Origin: a bacterium
Lineage (GTDB): Bacteria; Krumholzibacteriota; Krumholzibacteriia; LZORAL124-64-63
Direction of reading: 5' to 3'
DNA: 64,000 nt
NCBI GenBank assembly: GCA_024231905.1
Contig: JAAEQC010000218.1
Coordinates: forward strand, 248,001 to 312,000
Both the position numbers and the translations under genes were made by a program. The notes below the pieces were generated by a model. It searched no databases, was not told where the DNA came from, and saw only the letters and a program-made list of their open reading frames with translations. Of the stretch, positions 8,480 through 18,007 are shown piece by piece; positions within the stretch are counted from its first letter, which is position 1; each line of letters opens with the position of its first letter.

Positions 8480-9451
8480 TCAAGCCCCCGGCGGCAGGAT
8501 CCGGCGGAAGGCCCCGGCCAACCCGTTCCGCCAGTTCACCCAGTTGTGGCCCGCACTGCGGACGACGAAGCTCACGTCGGCGCCACCGCCCGCCAGGGCC
8601 TCAGCCAGCCGTTCGTTGCTGGCCAGGAGCCACTCCAGCCCACCGCAGTCCAGGTGCCAGAGCAGACCGGTCGGATCGCCCCCACGGACCGTAGCCAGGA
8701 AGGACTCGCCCCCAGCAAAGGGATTGATCGTGTCCATGTCGGGCGAGAAGAGGAAGGCCCCCGACTGGGCCACCACCGCCTGGAAGAGATCCCGGTGTTC
8801 CCAGGCCAGCATGGCGCCCAGCAGTCCGCCCAGGCTCGCTCCCCACACCATGCGGCGGCCATCGCAGGGGGCGCGCCCCTCGACGGCCGGCAGCACCTCC
8901 TCCACCAGGAAGCGCCGGTAGACCGGATTGAAGGCGTACTCAGGAGTGCGCTGCCGGGGCGGAACAAAGACCAGGTGGGCCGGTGCGACCTCGCCGCGCC
9001 CGAGGAGCCGATCGAAGACCTGGGACGCCTTGCCCCAGCCATAGTAGGCCTTGCCGTCGTTGAACAGGACGTGGGGCAGTGGTGTCCCGGCCAGCCCGGG
9101 CGGCGAATACACCATGAGGCGGCGCGTCTCGCCCAGGTGGCGCGATTCCGTTTCCAGGCGTAGCACCCTCCCCTGCGGACGGGCGGCGCCCACCTCCGCA
9201 TCCGGGTCGGGACGGTAGGCGGGTCCGGCGAGATTGCTGGCGTAGTCCCACCAGGGATTGAGCCGGGGATTGGGGTTGTGCGGGTCGGGCCGTCGCCCGC
9301 CGTCCGCGTCCTGCCAGGCGTATTCGAAGTAGGCATCGTCGGGAATCGCGAAGGGTGCGACCTCGGCCACGGGCAGGGGTCCGCGTTGCCAGTCCGTCAG
9401 GTCGGACAGGAGATGGGTCGCCCAGGGCGGCGGTTCGAGGTCCACCAGCAC
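8480..9451 (-). CDS. Esterase of the enterochelin-esterase/EsteraseD family
   Basis: The 323-residue alpha/beta hydrolase has a short N-terminal beta-sandwich-like region (WATHLLSDLTDWQRGPLPV, resembling CBM48/Fes N-domains) and then an esterase core. The nucleophile elbow is WGASLGG, the oxyanion region is HVLFNDGKAYYGWG, and a late histidine lies in RSAGHNWVNWRNGL. Fes-type enzymes hydrolyse siderophore esters, but many homologues act on other esters, and no iron-uptake genes are nearby. It starts with GTG four bases after the stop of the DUF1648-like gene, so the two are co-transcribed. Confidence 0.75.
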   Translation of the reverse strand: MLVDLEPPPWATHLLSDLTDWQRGPLPVAEVAPFAIPDDAYFEYAWQDADGGRRPDPHNPNPRLNPWWDYASNLAGPAYRPDPDAEVGAARPQGRVLRLETESRHLGETRRLMVYSPPGLAGTPLPHVLFNDGKAYYGWGKASQVFDRLLGRGEVAPAHLVFVPPRQRTPEYAFNPVYRRFLVEEVLPAVEGRAPCDGRRMVWGASLGGLLGAMLAWEHRDLFQAVVAQSGAFLFSPDMDTINPFAGGESFLATVRGGDPTGLLWHLDCGGLEWLLASNERLAEALAGGGADVSFVVRSAGHNWVNWRNGLAGAFRRILPPGA

Positions 9452-9455
9452 CGGG

Positions 9456-9992
9456 CTACGCCTTTCGGTCCGATCGCGGCGCCCGCATGTGGTAGACGAT
9501 GATCCACCCGGACCAGCCCAGGGTCGCGCACATGTAGAGACCGAACGCGACGAAGAACGCCGTGCTCAGGCGCGGCTCCCCGGCGTCGGGCGCGGATGCG
9601 GCGGCCAGGTTGGCCCGGACGACGATATGCATGATCGCCACGAGGAAAACGTTGGTGGCGGCACCGAAGACCAGGAACTGCCCCGTGAAACGGGCCAGGG
9701 TGGCGGCGCGCCGCTCGGGAGCCATCCAGTACTCCCGGCGCGGGATGCTGAAGGCGCTGTCGGGCAGGCGCGGGAAGAACACCGACGGTCCGCCGAAGAC
9801 CAGGGCCATCAGGGCGATGGTCACGACGTAGACCGCCATGAAGCCGCTCGGCGTGGACCAGCCGTCCGCCTGGCCACTGACACCGAAGTGGCTGGCCACG
9901 CGCTCCGGAAGCACGGTCCCGCTCCAGGCGATATGGATAACGGCTATGAGCAGAGTGGCGGCGAAAATGCCCCAGGCGACGCGTACATTCAC
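9456..9992 (-). CDS. DUF1648-like membrane protein
   Basis: The 178-residue membrane protein has four predicted helices. The first is followed by the DUF1648 signature ERVASHFGVSGQADGWSTPSGF (about residues 25-46). These proteins are often near transporters or SdpI-like immunity proteins, and the biochemical role is unknown. The GTG at 9992 is chosen because it places the first helix at the N-terminus; the longer upstream reading overlaps the thiamine-binding gene and is not protein-like. It sits between that gene and the esterase in a leftward operon. Confidence 0.65.
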   Translation of the reverse strand: MNVRVAWGIFAATLLIAVIHIAWSGTVLPERVASHFGVSGQADGWSTPSGFMAVYVVTIALMALVFGGPSVFFPRLPDSAFSIPRREYWMAPERRAATLARFTGQFLVFGAATNVFLVAIMHIVVRANLAAASAPDAGEPRLSTAFFVAFGLYMCATLGWSGWIIVYHMRAPRSDRKA

Positions 9993-10047
9993 AGCCGGAC
10001 CTCCCGGTCGGGGTGGACCCGGAGCATCGGTCAACGTCCGCGCGGGA

Positions 10048-10356
10048 TCAAGTGCGCAGATCACGCCCGGTCTTCCGGCGGAGGGTCTCCACCTTGGACT
10101 CCAGCCGCCCTGACGGACCCTTGCGGTCGTCGATCTTGATCTGGACGGCCATGCGGTCGCAGTCGGTGGCCATGCGGTCGCGGCACTGCTTGACCACGGC
10201 CATGACCTCGTCCCACTCGCCCTCCAGGGTCGTGCCCATGGGACCCAGCTTGTAGGGCAGGCCGCTGTCGTCGATGATCTCCAGGTTGCGCTGCACGTAC
10301 TCACTGACGCTGGCGCCCTTGTCCGTGGGGTAGAGGGAGAATTCCAGCAGAACCAT
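10048..10356 (-). CDS. MTH1187/YkoF-like thiamine-binding protein (DUF77)
   Basis: The small 102-residue protein has the MTH1187 ferredoxin-like fold pattern. MVLLEFSLYPTDKGASVSEYV at the N-terminus is followed by YKLGPMGTTLEGEWDEVMAVV, the conserved stretch that binds thiamine-type ligands in homologues. It starts three bases after the typA stop, so it is translated from the same message. Binding of thiamine is known for some family members and is inference here. Confidence 0.8.
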   Translation of the reverse strand: MVLLEFSLYPTDKGASVSEYVQRNLEIIDDSGLPYKLGPMGTTLEGEWDEVMAVVKQCRDRMATDCDRMAVQIKIDDRKGPSGRLESKVETLRRKTGRDLRT

Positions 10357-10359
10357 GTC

Positions 10360-12180
10360 CTACTCCTCGCTTCCGGAGAGGCGCGCCCGCTTGGCGGCCT
10401 TCTTCCGCTCGGTCTCGTCCAGGATGGATTTCCGCAAGCGGATCGACTTGGGCGTGACCTCCACGTACTCGTCGTGGTTGAGATACTCGAGGGCCTCCTC
10501 CAGGGACATATTCAGCGGCGGGGCGATCCTCATCTTCCGGTCCGTGCCCGACGCGCGCATGTTCGAGAGCTGCTTGGCCTTCTGGGCGTTGACCACCAGG
10601 TCCTCGTCCCGGGTGTACTCGCCGACGATCTGTCCCGTGTAGAGGTTATCCCCCGGCTCGATGAAGAACACGCCCCGGTCCTGGAGACCGTCCAGGGCGA
10701 AGGCCACGGCCCGGCCCGGGTGCATGGAGATGATGCTGCCGGTCGTGCGTTCCGGTATGGATCCCTTGAAAAGCTCGTACTGGTGGAAGCGGTGGTGCAT
10801 GACGATCTCGCCGCCGGTGGCCCGCAGCATCTGGCTGCGGAAGCCGATGAGCCCGCGGCTGGGGATGTGGAACTCCTGGTGGGCCCGGCCGCCCTTCTGC
10901 TGCATGGAAACCAGGTCCCCCTTGCGGGTCGCCGCATACTCGATGACCGTGCCGGCCAGGTCCTCGGGCACGTCCACCGAGAGAACTTCCACCGGCTCGG
11001 CCTTGCGGTCGCCGATGGTCTTGTAGATGACCTGGGGCTGTCCCACCATGAACTCGTAGCCCTCGCGGCGCATGTTCTCCATGAGAATCGAGAGGTGGAG
11101 GATGCCCCGGCCGGAGACCTTGAAGGTGTCGGCGGCGGCCGTGTCCTCCACGCGCAGGGCCACGTCCCGCTCCACCTCGCGGTAGAGCCGCTCGCGAACC
11201 TGCCGGCTGGTGACGTACCTGCCTTCCTGGCCGTAGCCCGGCGAGTCGTTGGGCATGAAGCTCATGGTGAGCGTCGGGTCGTCCACGGCGATCAGGGGCA
11301 ACGGCTCCGGTTGCTCGGCGTCGGCCAGAGTGTCGCCGATATCCACGTTGTCCAGTCCCTCCACGGCGCAGATATCGCCGCAGCCCACGAAGTCGGTCTC
11401 GGTGCGGCCCAGGTTGTCAAAGACATACAAGCGCCGGGCCTGGGTCTTGACCTCGCGGCCGTCCCGTTTCATGAGTACCACCGGTTGCCGCGCTTCGAGG
11501 CTTCCGCGCACGATGCGGCCCACACCGATGCGGCCCACATAGTCGCTGTGGTCCATGGCCGCCACGAGCATCTGCAGGGGGCCGTCCTCGATCACGGGCG
11601 CCGGCACGTGCTTGATGATCATCTCCAGCAGCGGCGTCAGATCCTTGCGCTCGTCGTCCAGTTCCTCGATGGCCCAGCCCTCGCGTCCGGCGGCATAAAC
11701 ACCGCGGAAATCGAGCTGTTCGTCCGAGGCCTCCAGTTCCAGGAAGAGATTGAAGATCTCGTCCAGCACTTCGTGGGGCCGCGCGTTCTTCCGGTCCACC
11801 TTGTTGATGACCACCACCGGCTTCAAGTCCAACTGCATGGCCTTCTGCAGGACGAAACGGGTCTGGGGCATGGGCCCCTCGAAGGCGTCCACCAGGAGCA
11901 GCACGCCGTCGGCCATCTTCAACACCCGCTCCACCTCGCCGCCGAAGTCGGCGTGGCCCGGGGTGTCGATGAGGTTGATGCGCGTGTCCCCGAAGGTGAC
12001 GGCGAAATTCTTGGAGGTGATGGTGATGCCGCGCTCCCGCTCCAGGTCACCCGAGTCGAGGACGCGCTCGCGCACCTTCTGGTCCTGCCGGAAGACATTG
12101 CACTGGCGGAGAATCTGGTCCACCAGCGTGGTCTTGCCGTGATCCACGTGGGCAATGATGGCGACGTTGCGGATGTCCAT
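10360..12180 (-). CDS. typA: Ribosome-associated GTPase TypA/BipA
   Basis: Translational GTPase of the elongation-factor G group that acts on ribosome assembly and stress translation. The 606-residue length is normal. G1 is AHVDHGKTT (about residues 9-17), switch I contains RERGITI, G3 is [10 protein letters not shown], and G4 is NKVD. The BipA-specific C-terminal domain is present ([20 protein letters not shown]). It is the first gene of a leftward set with the thiamine-binding protein. The ATG at 12180 has a GGAG about 10 bases upstream. Confidence 0.95.
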   Translation of the reverse strand: MDIRNVAIIAHVDHGKTTLVDQILRQCNVFRQDQKVRERVLDSGDLERERGITITSKNFAVTFGDTRINLIDTPGHADFGGEVERVLKMADGVLLLVDAFEGPMPQTRFVLQKAMQLDLKPVVVINKVDRKNARPHEVLDEIFNLFLELEASDEQLDFRGVYAAGREGWAIEELDDERKDLTPLLEMIIKHVPAPVIEDGPLQMLVAAMDHSDYVGRIGVGRIVRGSLEARQPVVLMKRDGREVKTQARRLYVFDNLGRTETDFVGCGDICAVEGLDNVDIGDTLADAEQPEPLPLIAVDDPTLTMSFMPNDSPGYGQEGRYVTSRQVRERLYREVERDVALRVEDTAAADTFKVSGRGILHLSILMENMRREGYEFMVGQPQVIYKTIGDRKAEPVEVLSVDVPEDLAGTVIEYAATRKGDLVSMQQKGGRAHQEFHIPSRGLIGFRSQMLRATGGEIVMHHRFHQYELFKGSIPERTTGSIISMHPGRAVAFALDGLQDRGVFFIEPGDNLYTGQIVGEYTRDEDLVVNAQKAKQLSNMRASGTDRKMRIAPPLNMSLEEALEYLNHDEYVEVTPKSIRLRKSILDETERKKAAKRARLSGSEE

Positions 12181-12577
12181 GATCGGGTACTCCGGGGCCG
12201 GGATGAATGCCGTGGGACCGGCGCGAGACGGCCGGACCGCGCCCCACGATAGTCACGACCGGTGGGTGGGCCAAGGCGGGAAAGCCAAAACCGGCCCGTG
12301 GGGCCGGTTTCCGCACAAGCAAAGGGGAGCAGCATGCGTGCCCCCCAGAGGCCGGTCGGGTCGATGAAGCGGTGCCGTTTCCAACGTGCTAGCTCTGCTG
12401 TTGCACTGTTCAACGCATCCGCCGGCAAGGTCATGTTACGACAATTCGGGTCCGGAAACAATCGGTGGCGCCGGAACGGAGCCCGCATTCCAGCTAATTT
12501 CCCGCGCCCCATGGCGATGGGGACAACCTCCCCCGCCGCGCCGCTCGAGCCCGGCAACCCGCCCGGAAGGGGCGGTT
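12181..12577 (-). other. Non-coding gap between the lipid kinase and typA, with one hairpin
   Basis: About 400 bases without a convincing gene. A perfect 10-bp hairpin, AAACCGGCCC (12288-12297) with GGGCCGGTTT (12301-12310), is the only clear structure. On the minus strand it is followed by TTGG and CTTTC and could end transcripts coming from the lipid kinase before typA. A typA promoter must lie here, but I see no strong consensus match. Confidence 0.5.
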
Positions 12578-13558
12578 TCAGCGCCGCCGCGGCCAGACGT
12601 CGGTCAACTTGAACTCGCGCAGGAAATATCCGGAATCGGCATCGGGGCTGTAGCGACCGCCCACAACCAGCTTCACGCCGGCGGCCTCCACTTCCGCCTC
12701 CAGGGGCGTGTGGCCGAGGTTCTCGCCGTCGATCTGGACCCCCACCGGCGGGTCCGTCGCCACCACCACGCGCCGGGCCTGGAAATGGTGCAAACGCGAC
12801 ACCGGCCGGTAGCGCCAGGTGAGCATGCGGAAGATGACCCGCACCACGTCCCAGGCGGTGCGACTGCTGATGACGGTCACGTCGAAGCGGCCGTCGTGGG
12901 CGCTGGTGTCCGGGGTTACGCGCAGGTTGATGTCGCCGATCTTGCCGATGTTCGAGACGAGGATCGTGTTGCCCACGAACTCGTGCGCCTGGCCCGTCTC
13001 GTCCTCGATGAAGATGCTCGCCTCGCCGGTCTTGAGGGCCGCGCGCACGCCCGCGGCCAGGTAGGTGAAGACGCCGAAGAGATTCTTCAACCGCCGCGGC
13101 GACTCGTTGATGATCTGCGCCGGGTAGCCCAGGGCGGCCATGAGGAAGAAGTGCCGGTCGAGGGAAGGCAGGTAGCCCACGTCGAAGTCGAGGACCCGTC
13201 CATCGAGAATCGTATCGACGGCCATGCCCGGCAGCCAGGGCAGGGCCAGGGCCAGGGCAACCACGTTGGCCGTGCCCACGGGCACCACCGCAATGGGCAC
13301 CTTGGCCTGCGAGCGGGCCTGGCCGGCCACGACTTCGCCCACGGTGCCGTCACCGCCGATGGCGATGATGAGGTCGAAACCGTCGTCGGCCGCGGCGCGG
13401 GACCAACGGATCCCGTCGCCTTCGCCATGGGTGACCCGCACCGAGCACACCACTTCCTGGGTCTCCAGGGCGGCGCGCAACTGCTCGCCGAGGCGCAGAC
13501 CGCGGGCCTGGCCGGAGACGGGATTGACGATCAGCAGGGCGTGTTCATAGCGGGCCAT
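12578..13558 (-). CDS. Diacylglycerol kinase-family lipid kinase (YegS/DagK-like)
   Basis: The 326-residue protein has the catalytic domain of diacylglycerol/sphingosine kinases. NPVSGQARG (about residues 12-20) is followed by the nucleotide-binding GGDGTVGEVV (near 69-78) and the second domain containing GYPAQIINE and PDTSAHDGRFDVTVI. It probably phosphorylates a membrane lipid (YegS phosphorylates phosphatidylglycerol), and the exact lipid is not predictable. The ATG at 13558 has GGAG upstream. It appears to be a single gene. Confidence 0.85.
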   Translation of the reverse strand: MARYEHALLIVNPVSGQARGLRLGEQLRAALETQEVVCSVRVTHGEGDGIRWSRAAADDGFDLIIAIGGDGTVGEVVAGQARSQAKVPIAVVPVGTANVVALALALPWLPGMAVDTILDGRVLDFDVGYLPSLDRHFFLMAALGYPAQIINESPRRLKNLFGVFTYLAAGVRAALKTGEASIFIEDETGQAHEFVGNTILVSNIGKIGDINLRVTPDTSAHDGRFDVTVISSRTAWDVVRVIFRMLTWRYRPVSRLHHFQARRVVVATDPPVGVQIDGENLGHTPLEAEVEAAGVKLVVGGRYSPDADSGYFLREFKLTDVWPRRR

Positions 13559-13643
13559 GGACGCTCCGATGCGGCCGCGCGGCGCCCATGCGCCGCGCGT
13601 GCGAGGTACAACCCGATCAGGGTAGGGGGGAAACGGACGCGAT

Positions 13644-14117
13644 TCAAGCTCCGGTCGCGTTCACCCGGTCATGGGTCCCCTGCCAGGAGCGGATCGCCAA
13701 TTCCACCCCGGGCTCGACGGTGATGTCGTCCAGGTCCTCCTGCCGTCGGTCGACCTGCCAGGCACCGAGCCATTCGCCGTCCTGGTGAGCCGTGGCCACG
13801 ACGATGTCCTCGTTCACGAAATCACGGATGAACGCCAGCGCCGCGCCGTAGAAATCGCTCCCGGTCTCGGCGTCCGCCGCTCCGAAGCGCGTGTGGAAAT
13901 TCTCCCCGAAGCCAACCGCGACCTCCCACTCGCTCGTGGTCACGAACAGGCCGTGGCCCGACCCGTCCACCGGCCGCGGCACCTCCACCAACAGCGCTTC
14001 CTTCTCGAATTCCTCGAAGGGGTCGAAACGCGCGTGGGGCAACCACTCGGGCCACTCGCGGAAGAGCAGCCGGGCGAACTGGCGGGAATGGTCATTGAGT
14101 TTTTCGAGATCGATCAT
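13644..14117 (-). CDS. Conserved-looking hypothetical cytoplasmic protein
   Basis: I do not recognise this family. The 157-residue acidic, soluble protein has no signal peptide or membrane helix. It is rich in aromatic residues (LLFREWPEWLPHARFDPFEEF near the N-terminus, SEWEVAVGFGENFHTRF in the middle). The pattern loosely resembles small Imm/SMI1-like proteins, but this is weak. The ATG at 14117 is preceded by GGAGGG, which decides the start over a longer upstream reading. It has the strand bias and codon use of the core genes, so it is probably real. Its neighbours are a lipid kinase and a PilZ protein. Confidence 0.6.
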   Translation of the reverse strand: MIDLEKLNDHSRQFARLLFREWPEWLPHARFDPFEEFEKEALLVEVPRPVDGSGHGLFVTTSEWEVAVGFGENFHTRFGAADAETGSDFYGAALAFIRDFVNEDIVVATAHQDGEWLGAWQVDRRQEDLDDITVEPGVELAIRSWQGTHDRVNATGA

Positions 14118-14232
14118 CGGAAGTACCCTCCGAGGTACGTACGAGCCGGAATCCGCGGTCATGAGCCCGTGGACCATGGCGGAAGAGTCGCTCAAGGGGG
14201 GGGTACGCGCAACACCGGGAGAGGGTTCCCGG

Positions 14233-15528
14233 CTACCAGTCGTCCACGCCGGCCACCTGGATGCGACGCGAGAGCCAGCTCCGTTGTTCGCAGAGCACGA
14301 AGTCGCGGATGGCTTCCGGGGCGTCGCCGTCCCGGCCCGGCGAAATGGTGAATTCGAGCCCCAGTTCCTCGCGGGGCCAGGTGCCTTCCGCCAGGGTGGT
14401 GACCGTACGCCGGACGACGGCCAAGATCTCCACCGGACGCGGATGCCCGGGCAGGTGTAGGAGGCAGCGGACCCGGTCTCCGTCGCTGAAGCAGGTCTCG
14501 GGCTGGGAACTGTCCACGGTGATGCGAGCGCCTGAGAAGCTCAGGTCGGCCACCAGACCGCTGACCGGAGCGGGACCGTCACCGCCGTCGGCTCGCCGCG
14601 GTCGGCCGGGCAGCACCAGGTCAGCCACGATCTGCTTCTCCAAGGGGATGCGGAAGGACTGCCGCCTCTGGGCCACGGTGACCAGTTCCGGCGGTTCGAA
14701 CAGGGCGCAGGGCAACTCCACATCGCCACCCAGTTCGTGGCTGGACCGCCCGATGTAGCGCAACCGGAATTCCAGTGAGCGCTCCTCCAGGCCGATGCGC
14801 GCGGCCACGTAGGTACCGGGCAACAGACCAGAACGCGCGTCGTCGGAGCCGGCCATGGCCAGCTTCAGGGCCCGCCGGTCGCCGAAACGGCACTGTTCCA
14901 CCAGGAAGGTCGAATACGGCGCCTGGTCCGTACCGGGCACCTGGCACTCCATGTCGAGTTCGGTCTTGCGCAGGAAGACAAGAAAGCTCTCGATGGCGGT
15001 CGTTTCCGAGAACACATCGCGGCCCGCCCAGCCGTCCGGCAGATAGCTCTCGGTCATCACCTGCAGGAATTCCCGGCCGCGCTCCCGTTCCCATTCGACC
15101 CGGGAGGGTAACTCAGCCATGAGGAAGAACTGCCCCGCTGCGGTCTCGAAACGGAAGCCGCAGGTGCGGACGCCGCGGGTGCGGATGTTGTGCGGTTCGA
15201 CCGCCAGGCTCTCCACGTCGGCGCGCGGATAGCGTCCGGGCAGATCCTCCACCAGCCGCTCGACGAAGCTCGAGGTGAGGGTCTCCAGGCCGGACTCGTC
15301 GCCGGCGGCACAGTCCAGTTCACCGAGATGGCCGCAGAACATGCTGTCACAGCCCAGATGCACACGGTGGAGTCCGGTGCCGTTGACGGAGATGTCCGCC
15401 AGCGCCGGGAAGGTGAGGCTGCCCCGGGCGAGCAGGGACACGGAGGCGACACGCACCGGCAGACCGCAGGTGGCCTGCAGGGCGTCCTGGCTCGCGTTGA
15501 TCAGCGCCTTGAGTGTGTCGAGCAGCAT
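14233..15528 (-). CDS. PilZ-domain protein with N-terminal CheX/CheC-like region
   Basis: The 431-residue cytoplasmic protein has a C-terminal half that reads as a YcgR-type pair. A YcgR-N-like sheet domain (GTYVAARIGLEERSLEFRLRY) is followed by a PilZ domain beginning with the c-di-GMP-binding QRRQSFRIPL (about residue 285) and then LVADLSFSGARI. The N-terminal 170 residues contain a CheX/CheC-like repeat pattern (LTFPALADISVNGTG, SSFVERLVEDL). It is probably a c-di-GMP receptor acting on motility or surface behaviour. The start at 15528 is chosen for GGGGAG upstream; a longer start at 15564 lacks one. No motility genes are adjacent. Confidence 0.7.
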   Translation of the reverse strand: MLLDTLKALINASQDALQATCGLPVRVASVSLLARGSLTFPALADISVNGTGLHRVHLGCDSMFCGHLGELDCAAGDESGLETLTSSFVERLVEDLPGRYPRADVESLAVEPHNIRTRGVRTCGFRFETAAGQFFLMAELPSRVEWERERGREFLQVMTESYLPDGWAGRDVFSETTAIESFLVFLRKTELDMECQVPGTDQAPYSTFLVEQCRFGDRRALKLAMAGSDDARSGLLPGTYVAARIGLEERSLEFRLRYIGRSSHELGGDVELPCALFEPPELVTVAQRRQSFRIPLEKQIVADLVLPGRPRRADGGDGPAPVSGLVADLSFSGARITVDSSQPETCFSDGDRVRCLLHLPGHPRPVEILAVVRRTVTTLAEGTWPREELGLEFTISPGRDGDAPEAIRDFVLCEQRSWLSRRIQVAGVDDW

Positions 15529-15728
15529 GGACACGCTCCCCGCATCCGGGGCCTTCACGGACATCCACGGCACCGGCCGCCTGCCGGTACCCCTCATTCC
15601 GGTTATCGGCCCTTGGGCGAGGGAGTTTAGGCCCTCGGTGCATTCTCGGCCGGCTGCGTTTCCGGCGTGACGACCGTCGACGGAGCCCCTATGCTGGCTG
15701 CCGTCAACCTGAGAAGGAGATCGCGACC

Positions 15729-17774
15729 ATGCCGACTGCACCATGTCCCGAACCGGGAGACCCGACCCTGCCCGGCGCAACTGTCGGTAACGGCGGCACC
15801 GGTTTCTGTGTCCACGCCCCCGTGGCGGAACGGATCGAACTGCTATTCTTCGCCGCCGGTGACGATCCGGAACCCTCCCGCGTGCTGGAACTGACGGCAC
15901 CCCTGCACCGCCGTGGCGACTGGTGGCACACCCACGTGCCGGGCGTCGGCCACGGCCAGGTGTACGGCTGGCGCACGGTGGCGGCGGACGGCAAGCGTTC
16001 GCACCTGCTGGTGGACCCCTGGGCCCGCGCCGTCACGGGTCTGGACCTCTACGACCGGGCCGCCGCCCGCGCATCCGCCGACAACACAGAGTGCGCCCTG
16101 CGGTCCGTGGTCATCGAACCCGGCCTCTACGACTGGCAAGACGACCGCCCCCCCGCGGCTCCGCTGCGCGAAGTGGTCTACGAGATGCATGTGGCCGCCT
16201 TCACACGGGACCCCTCCAGCGGCGTCCCGGAACCCCGCCGCGGCACCTATGCCGGCGTCGCCGACCGCCTGGACCACCTGGTCGAATTGGGAGTGACGAC
16301 GGTGGAGCTCCTGCCGGTCCAGCAATTCGATCCCCAGGACGCCCCGGCGGGCCGGGTGAACTACTGGGGCTACAGCCCCGTTGCCTGGTGCGCGCCCCAC
16401 GCCGGTTGGGCAGCCGACCGCCGCCCCGCCGGACCGGTCGATGAATTCCGGGACATGGTGAAGGCGATCCACCGCAAGGGCCTGCGGGTCGTGTTGGACG
16501 TGGTATTCAACCACACGGCCGAGGGCGAAGCCGACGGCCCGGTACTCTCCTGGCGCGGGCTCGATCCCGCCACCTGGTACCTCCACGATCCGCAGACAGG
16601 CGTCCTGATCGACCACACGGGCTGCGGCAACACCGTCGACGCCAACGGTTCTATTCCCCGGCGACTGGTCTTGGACTCCCTGCGCTGGTGGACCGAACAT
16701 ATGCACGTGGACGGTTTCCGTTTCGACCTGGCGAGCGCCCTGGCGCGGGGCACCGACGGTGCGCCCCTGCGGAATCCGCCCCTCTACGCGGACATGGCGG
16801 CCGACCCGGTCCTGGCCGACAGCAGCCTGGTCGTCGAGCCCTGGGATGTGGGCGGCCACAGTCTCGTGGGCAAGCTTCCCGGTCGCCGCTTCGCCGTCTG
16901 GAATGGCGAGTACCGCGACACGGTGCGCCGGTTCTGGCGCGGCGACGAAGGCACCATCGAGAGTCTCATGGCGCGGCTGGTGGGGAGCCCCGACCTGGCC
17001 GAGGATCCGGCGGCCGGCGCCCGCCAGTCCGTCAACTTCATCACGGCCCACGACGGATTCTGCCTGGCCGATCTGGTGGCCTACGAGCGCAAGCGCAACG
17101 AGGCCAACGGCGAGGACAACCGGGACGGGTCCGACAACAACCTGGCCTGGAACTGCGGGCACGAGGGGCCGGACGCCCCGCCGAAAGTGCTCGCCATCCG
17201 CCGTCGCCAGGCGCGCAACCTCCTGGCCACTCTCCTACTCTCCCACGGCACGCCCATGCTTCTGATGGGCGACGAGATGGGCGCCACACGCCGCGGCAAC
17301 AACAATCCCTGGTGCCAGGACAACGACTTCAGCTGGCTGGATTGGCGCCTGGCCGACGACGAGGACGGGCTCCTGCGTTTCGCCAGAAAGATGATCCGTT
17401 TCACCACCGGCCTGACCGTCCTGCGGGACGCCCGTTTCTGGCACGCCTCGGATCCCGATGTGCCGGGGCAGATCACCTGGCACGGCACCGAGCCAGGCCG
17501 CCCGGACTGGCGCCCGGCCTCCCATACCCTGGCCTGGACCCTCACCGGCGACGGGTCCGCCAAACGGGTCCACATCATGGCCAACGCCTCCCCCAAAGCC
17601 CTGGAGTTCACTCCGCCGACGGCCGTGGGCGCAGCCTGGCGCCAGGTGGTGGATACGGCCGCATCCTCGCCCGCAGACATGGTGGACGAGGCTGAAGCGG
17701 CCCCCGTGACGGGACCGCTCATCGTCGCCGCCCACGGTCTCGTGGTGCTGATCGACGATCCCGATCTGGCCTAG
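15729..17774 (+). CDS. glgX: Glycogen debranching enzyme (GlgX/isoamylase family)
   Basis: Hydrolyses alpha-1,6 branches of glycogen or limit dextrin. The 681-residue protein has an N-terminal CBM48 (GFCVHAPVAERIELLFF), then a GH13 barrel. Conserved regions are VVFNHTAEG, the nucleophile region VDGFRFDLAS, the acid region VEPWD and the transition-state region NFITAHDGF. The start ATG at 15729 follows AAGGAG. The gene stands alone, with no other glycogen genes visible. It is followed by the promoter and leader of the cysteine desulfurase gene. Confidence 0.92.
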   Translation: MPTAPCPEPGDPTLPGATVGNGGTGFCVHAPVAERIELLFFAAGDDPEPSRVLELTAPLHRRGDWWHTHVPGVGHGQVYGWRTVAADGKRSHLLVDPWARAVTGLDLYDRAAARASADNTECALRSVVIEPGLYDWQDDRPPAAPLREVVYEMHVAAFTRDPSSGVPEPRRGTYAGVADRLDHLVELGVTTVELLPVQQFDPQDAPAGRVNYWGYSPVAWCAPHAGWAADRRPAGPVDEFRDMVKAIHRKGLRVVLDVVFNHTAEGEADGPVLSWRGLDPATWYLHDPQTGVLIDHTGCGNTVDANGSIPRRLVLDSLRWWTEHMHVDGFRFDLASALARGTDGAPLRNPPLYADMAADPVLADSSLVVEPWDVGGHSLVGKLPGRRFAVWNGEYRDTVRRFWRGDEGTIESLMARLVGSPDLAEDPAAGARQSVNFITAHDGFCLADLVAYERKRNEANGEDNRDGSDNNLAWNCGHEGPDAPPKVLAIRRRQARNLLATLLLSHGTPMLLMGDEMGATRRGNNNPWCQDNDFSWLDWRLADDEDGLLRFARKMIRFTTGLTVLRDARFWHASDPDVPGQITWHGTEPGRPDWRPASHTLAWTLTGDGSAKRVHIMANASPKALEFTPPTAVGAAWRQVVDTAASSPADMVDEAEAAPVTGPLIVAAHGLVVLIDDPDLA

Positions 17775-17819
17775 GCCTGGCACGGATTTCAGACAAGAAT
17801 CAGCACGAGATCAAAACAA

Positions 17820-17850
17820 TTGGAAATGAAACAGGAAATTATGGTATGAT
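17820..17850 (+). promoter_or_regulatory. Promoter of the cysteine desulfurase leader
   Basis: An extended -10 element, TGGTATGAT (17842-17850), is preceded at 19 bases by TTGGAA (17820-17825). The region is unusually AT-rich for this genome. It predicts transcription starting near 17857, about 150 bases before the coding start. Confidence 0.6.
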
Positions 17851-17856
17851 CGATGC

Positions 17857-17963
17857 CTGCTAATAACGGAGGACAGGGCGTCACCGCTTACGGGCGGATC
17901 GACCGAACTCGCCTTCCCTCTCCTCCGATGATGGCCGCCCCTATCGCCCGGGGGCGGCCGTTT
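17857..17963 (+). ncRNA. Structured leader RNA with terminator-like hairpin ahead of the cysteine desulfurase
   Basis: The 5' leader can fold into a long stem. CGGAGGACAGGG (17867-17878) pairs at 11 of 12 positions with CCCTCTCCTCCG (17916-17927) and encloses a CCGC-TTACG-GCGG hairpin. A second perfect 9-bp hairpin follows at once: GGCCGCCCC (17933-17941) with GGGGCGGCC (17951-17959), then GTTTCC. The layout (structured domain, then intrinsic-terminator-like stem, then ribosome site) is that of an attenuator or riboswitch. I cannot match it to a known riboswitch class. Confidence 0.45.
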
Positions 17964-18007
17964 CCATGCCGGCCCGGTACCCATGCCACCATCCGCGCGA
18001 GGTGAAC

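Noticed and set aside
17857-17963. The leader RNA as a 4.5S/SRP RNA or a fluoride, TPP or cobalamin riboswitch
   Set aside because: I looked for the signature sequences of these RNAs and did not find them. Only the stem arrangement is supported.
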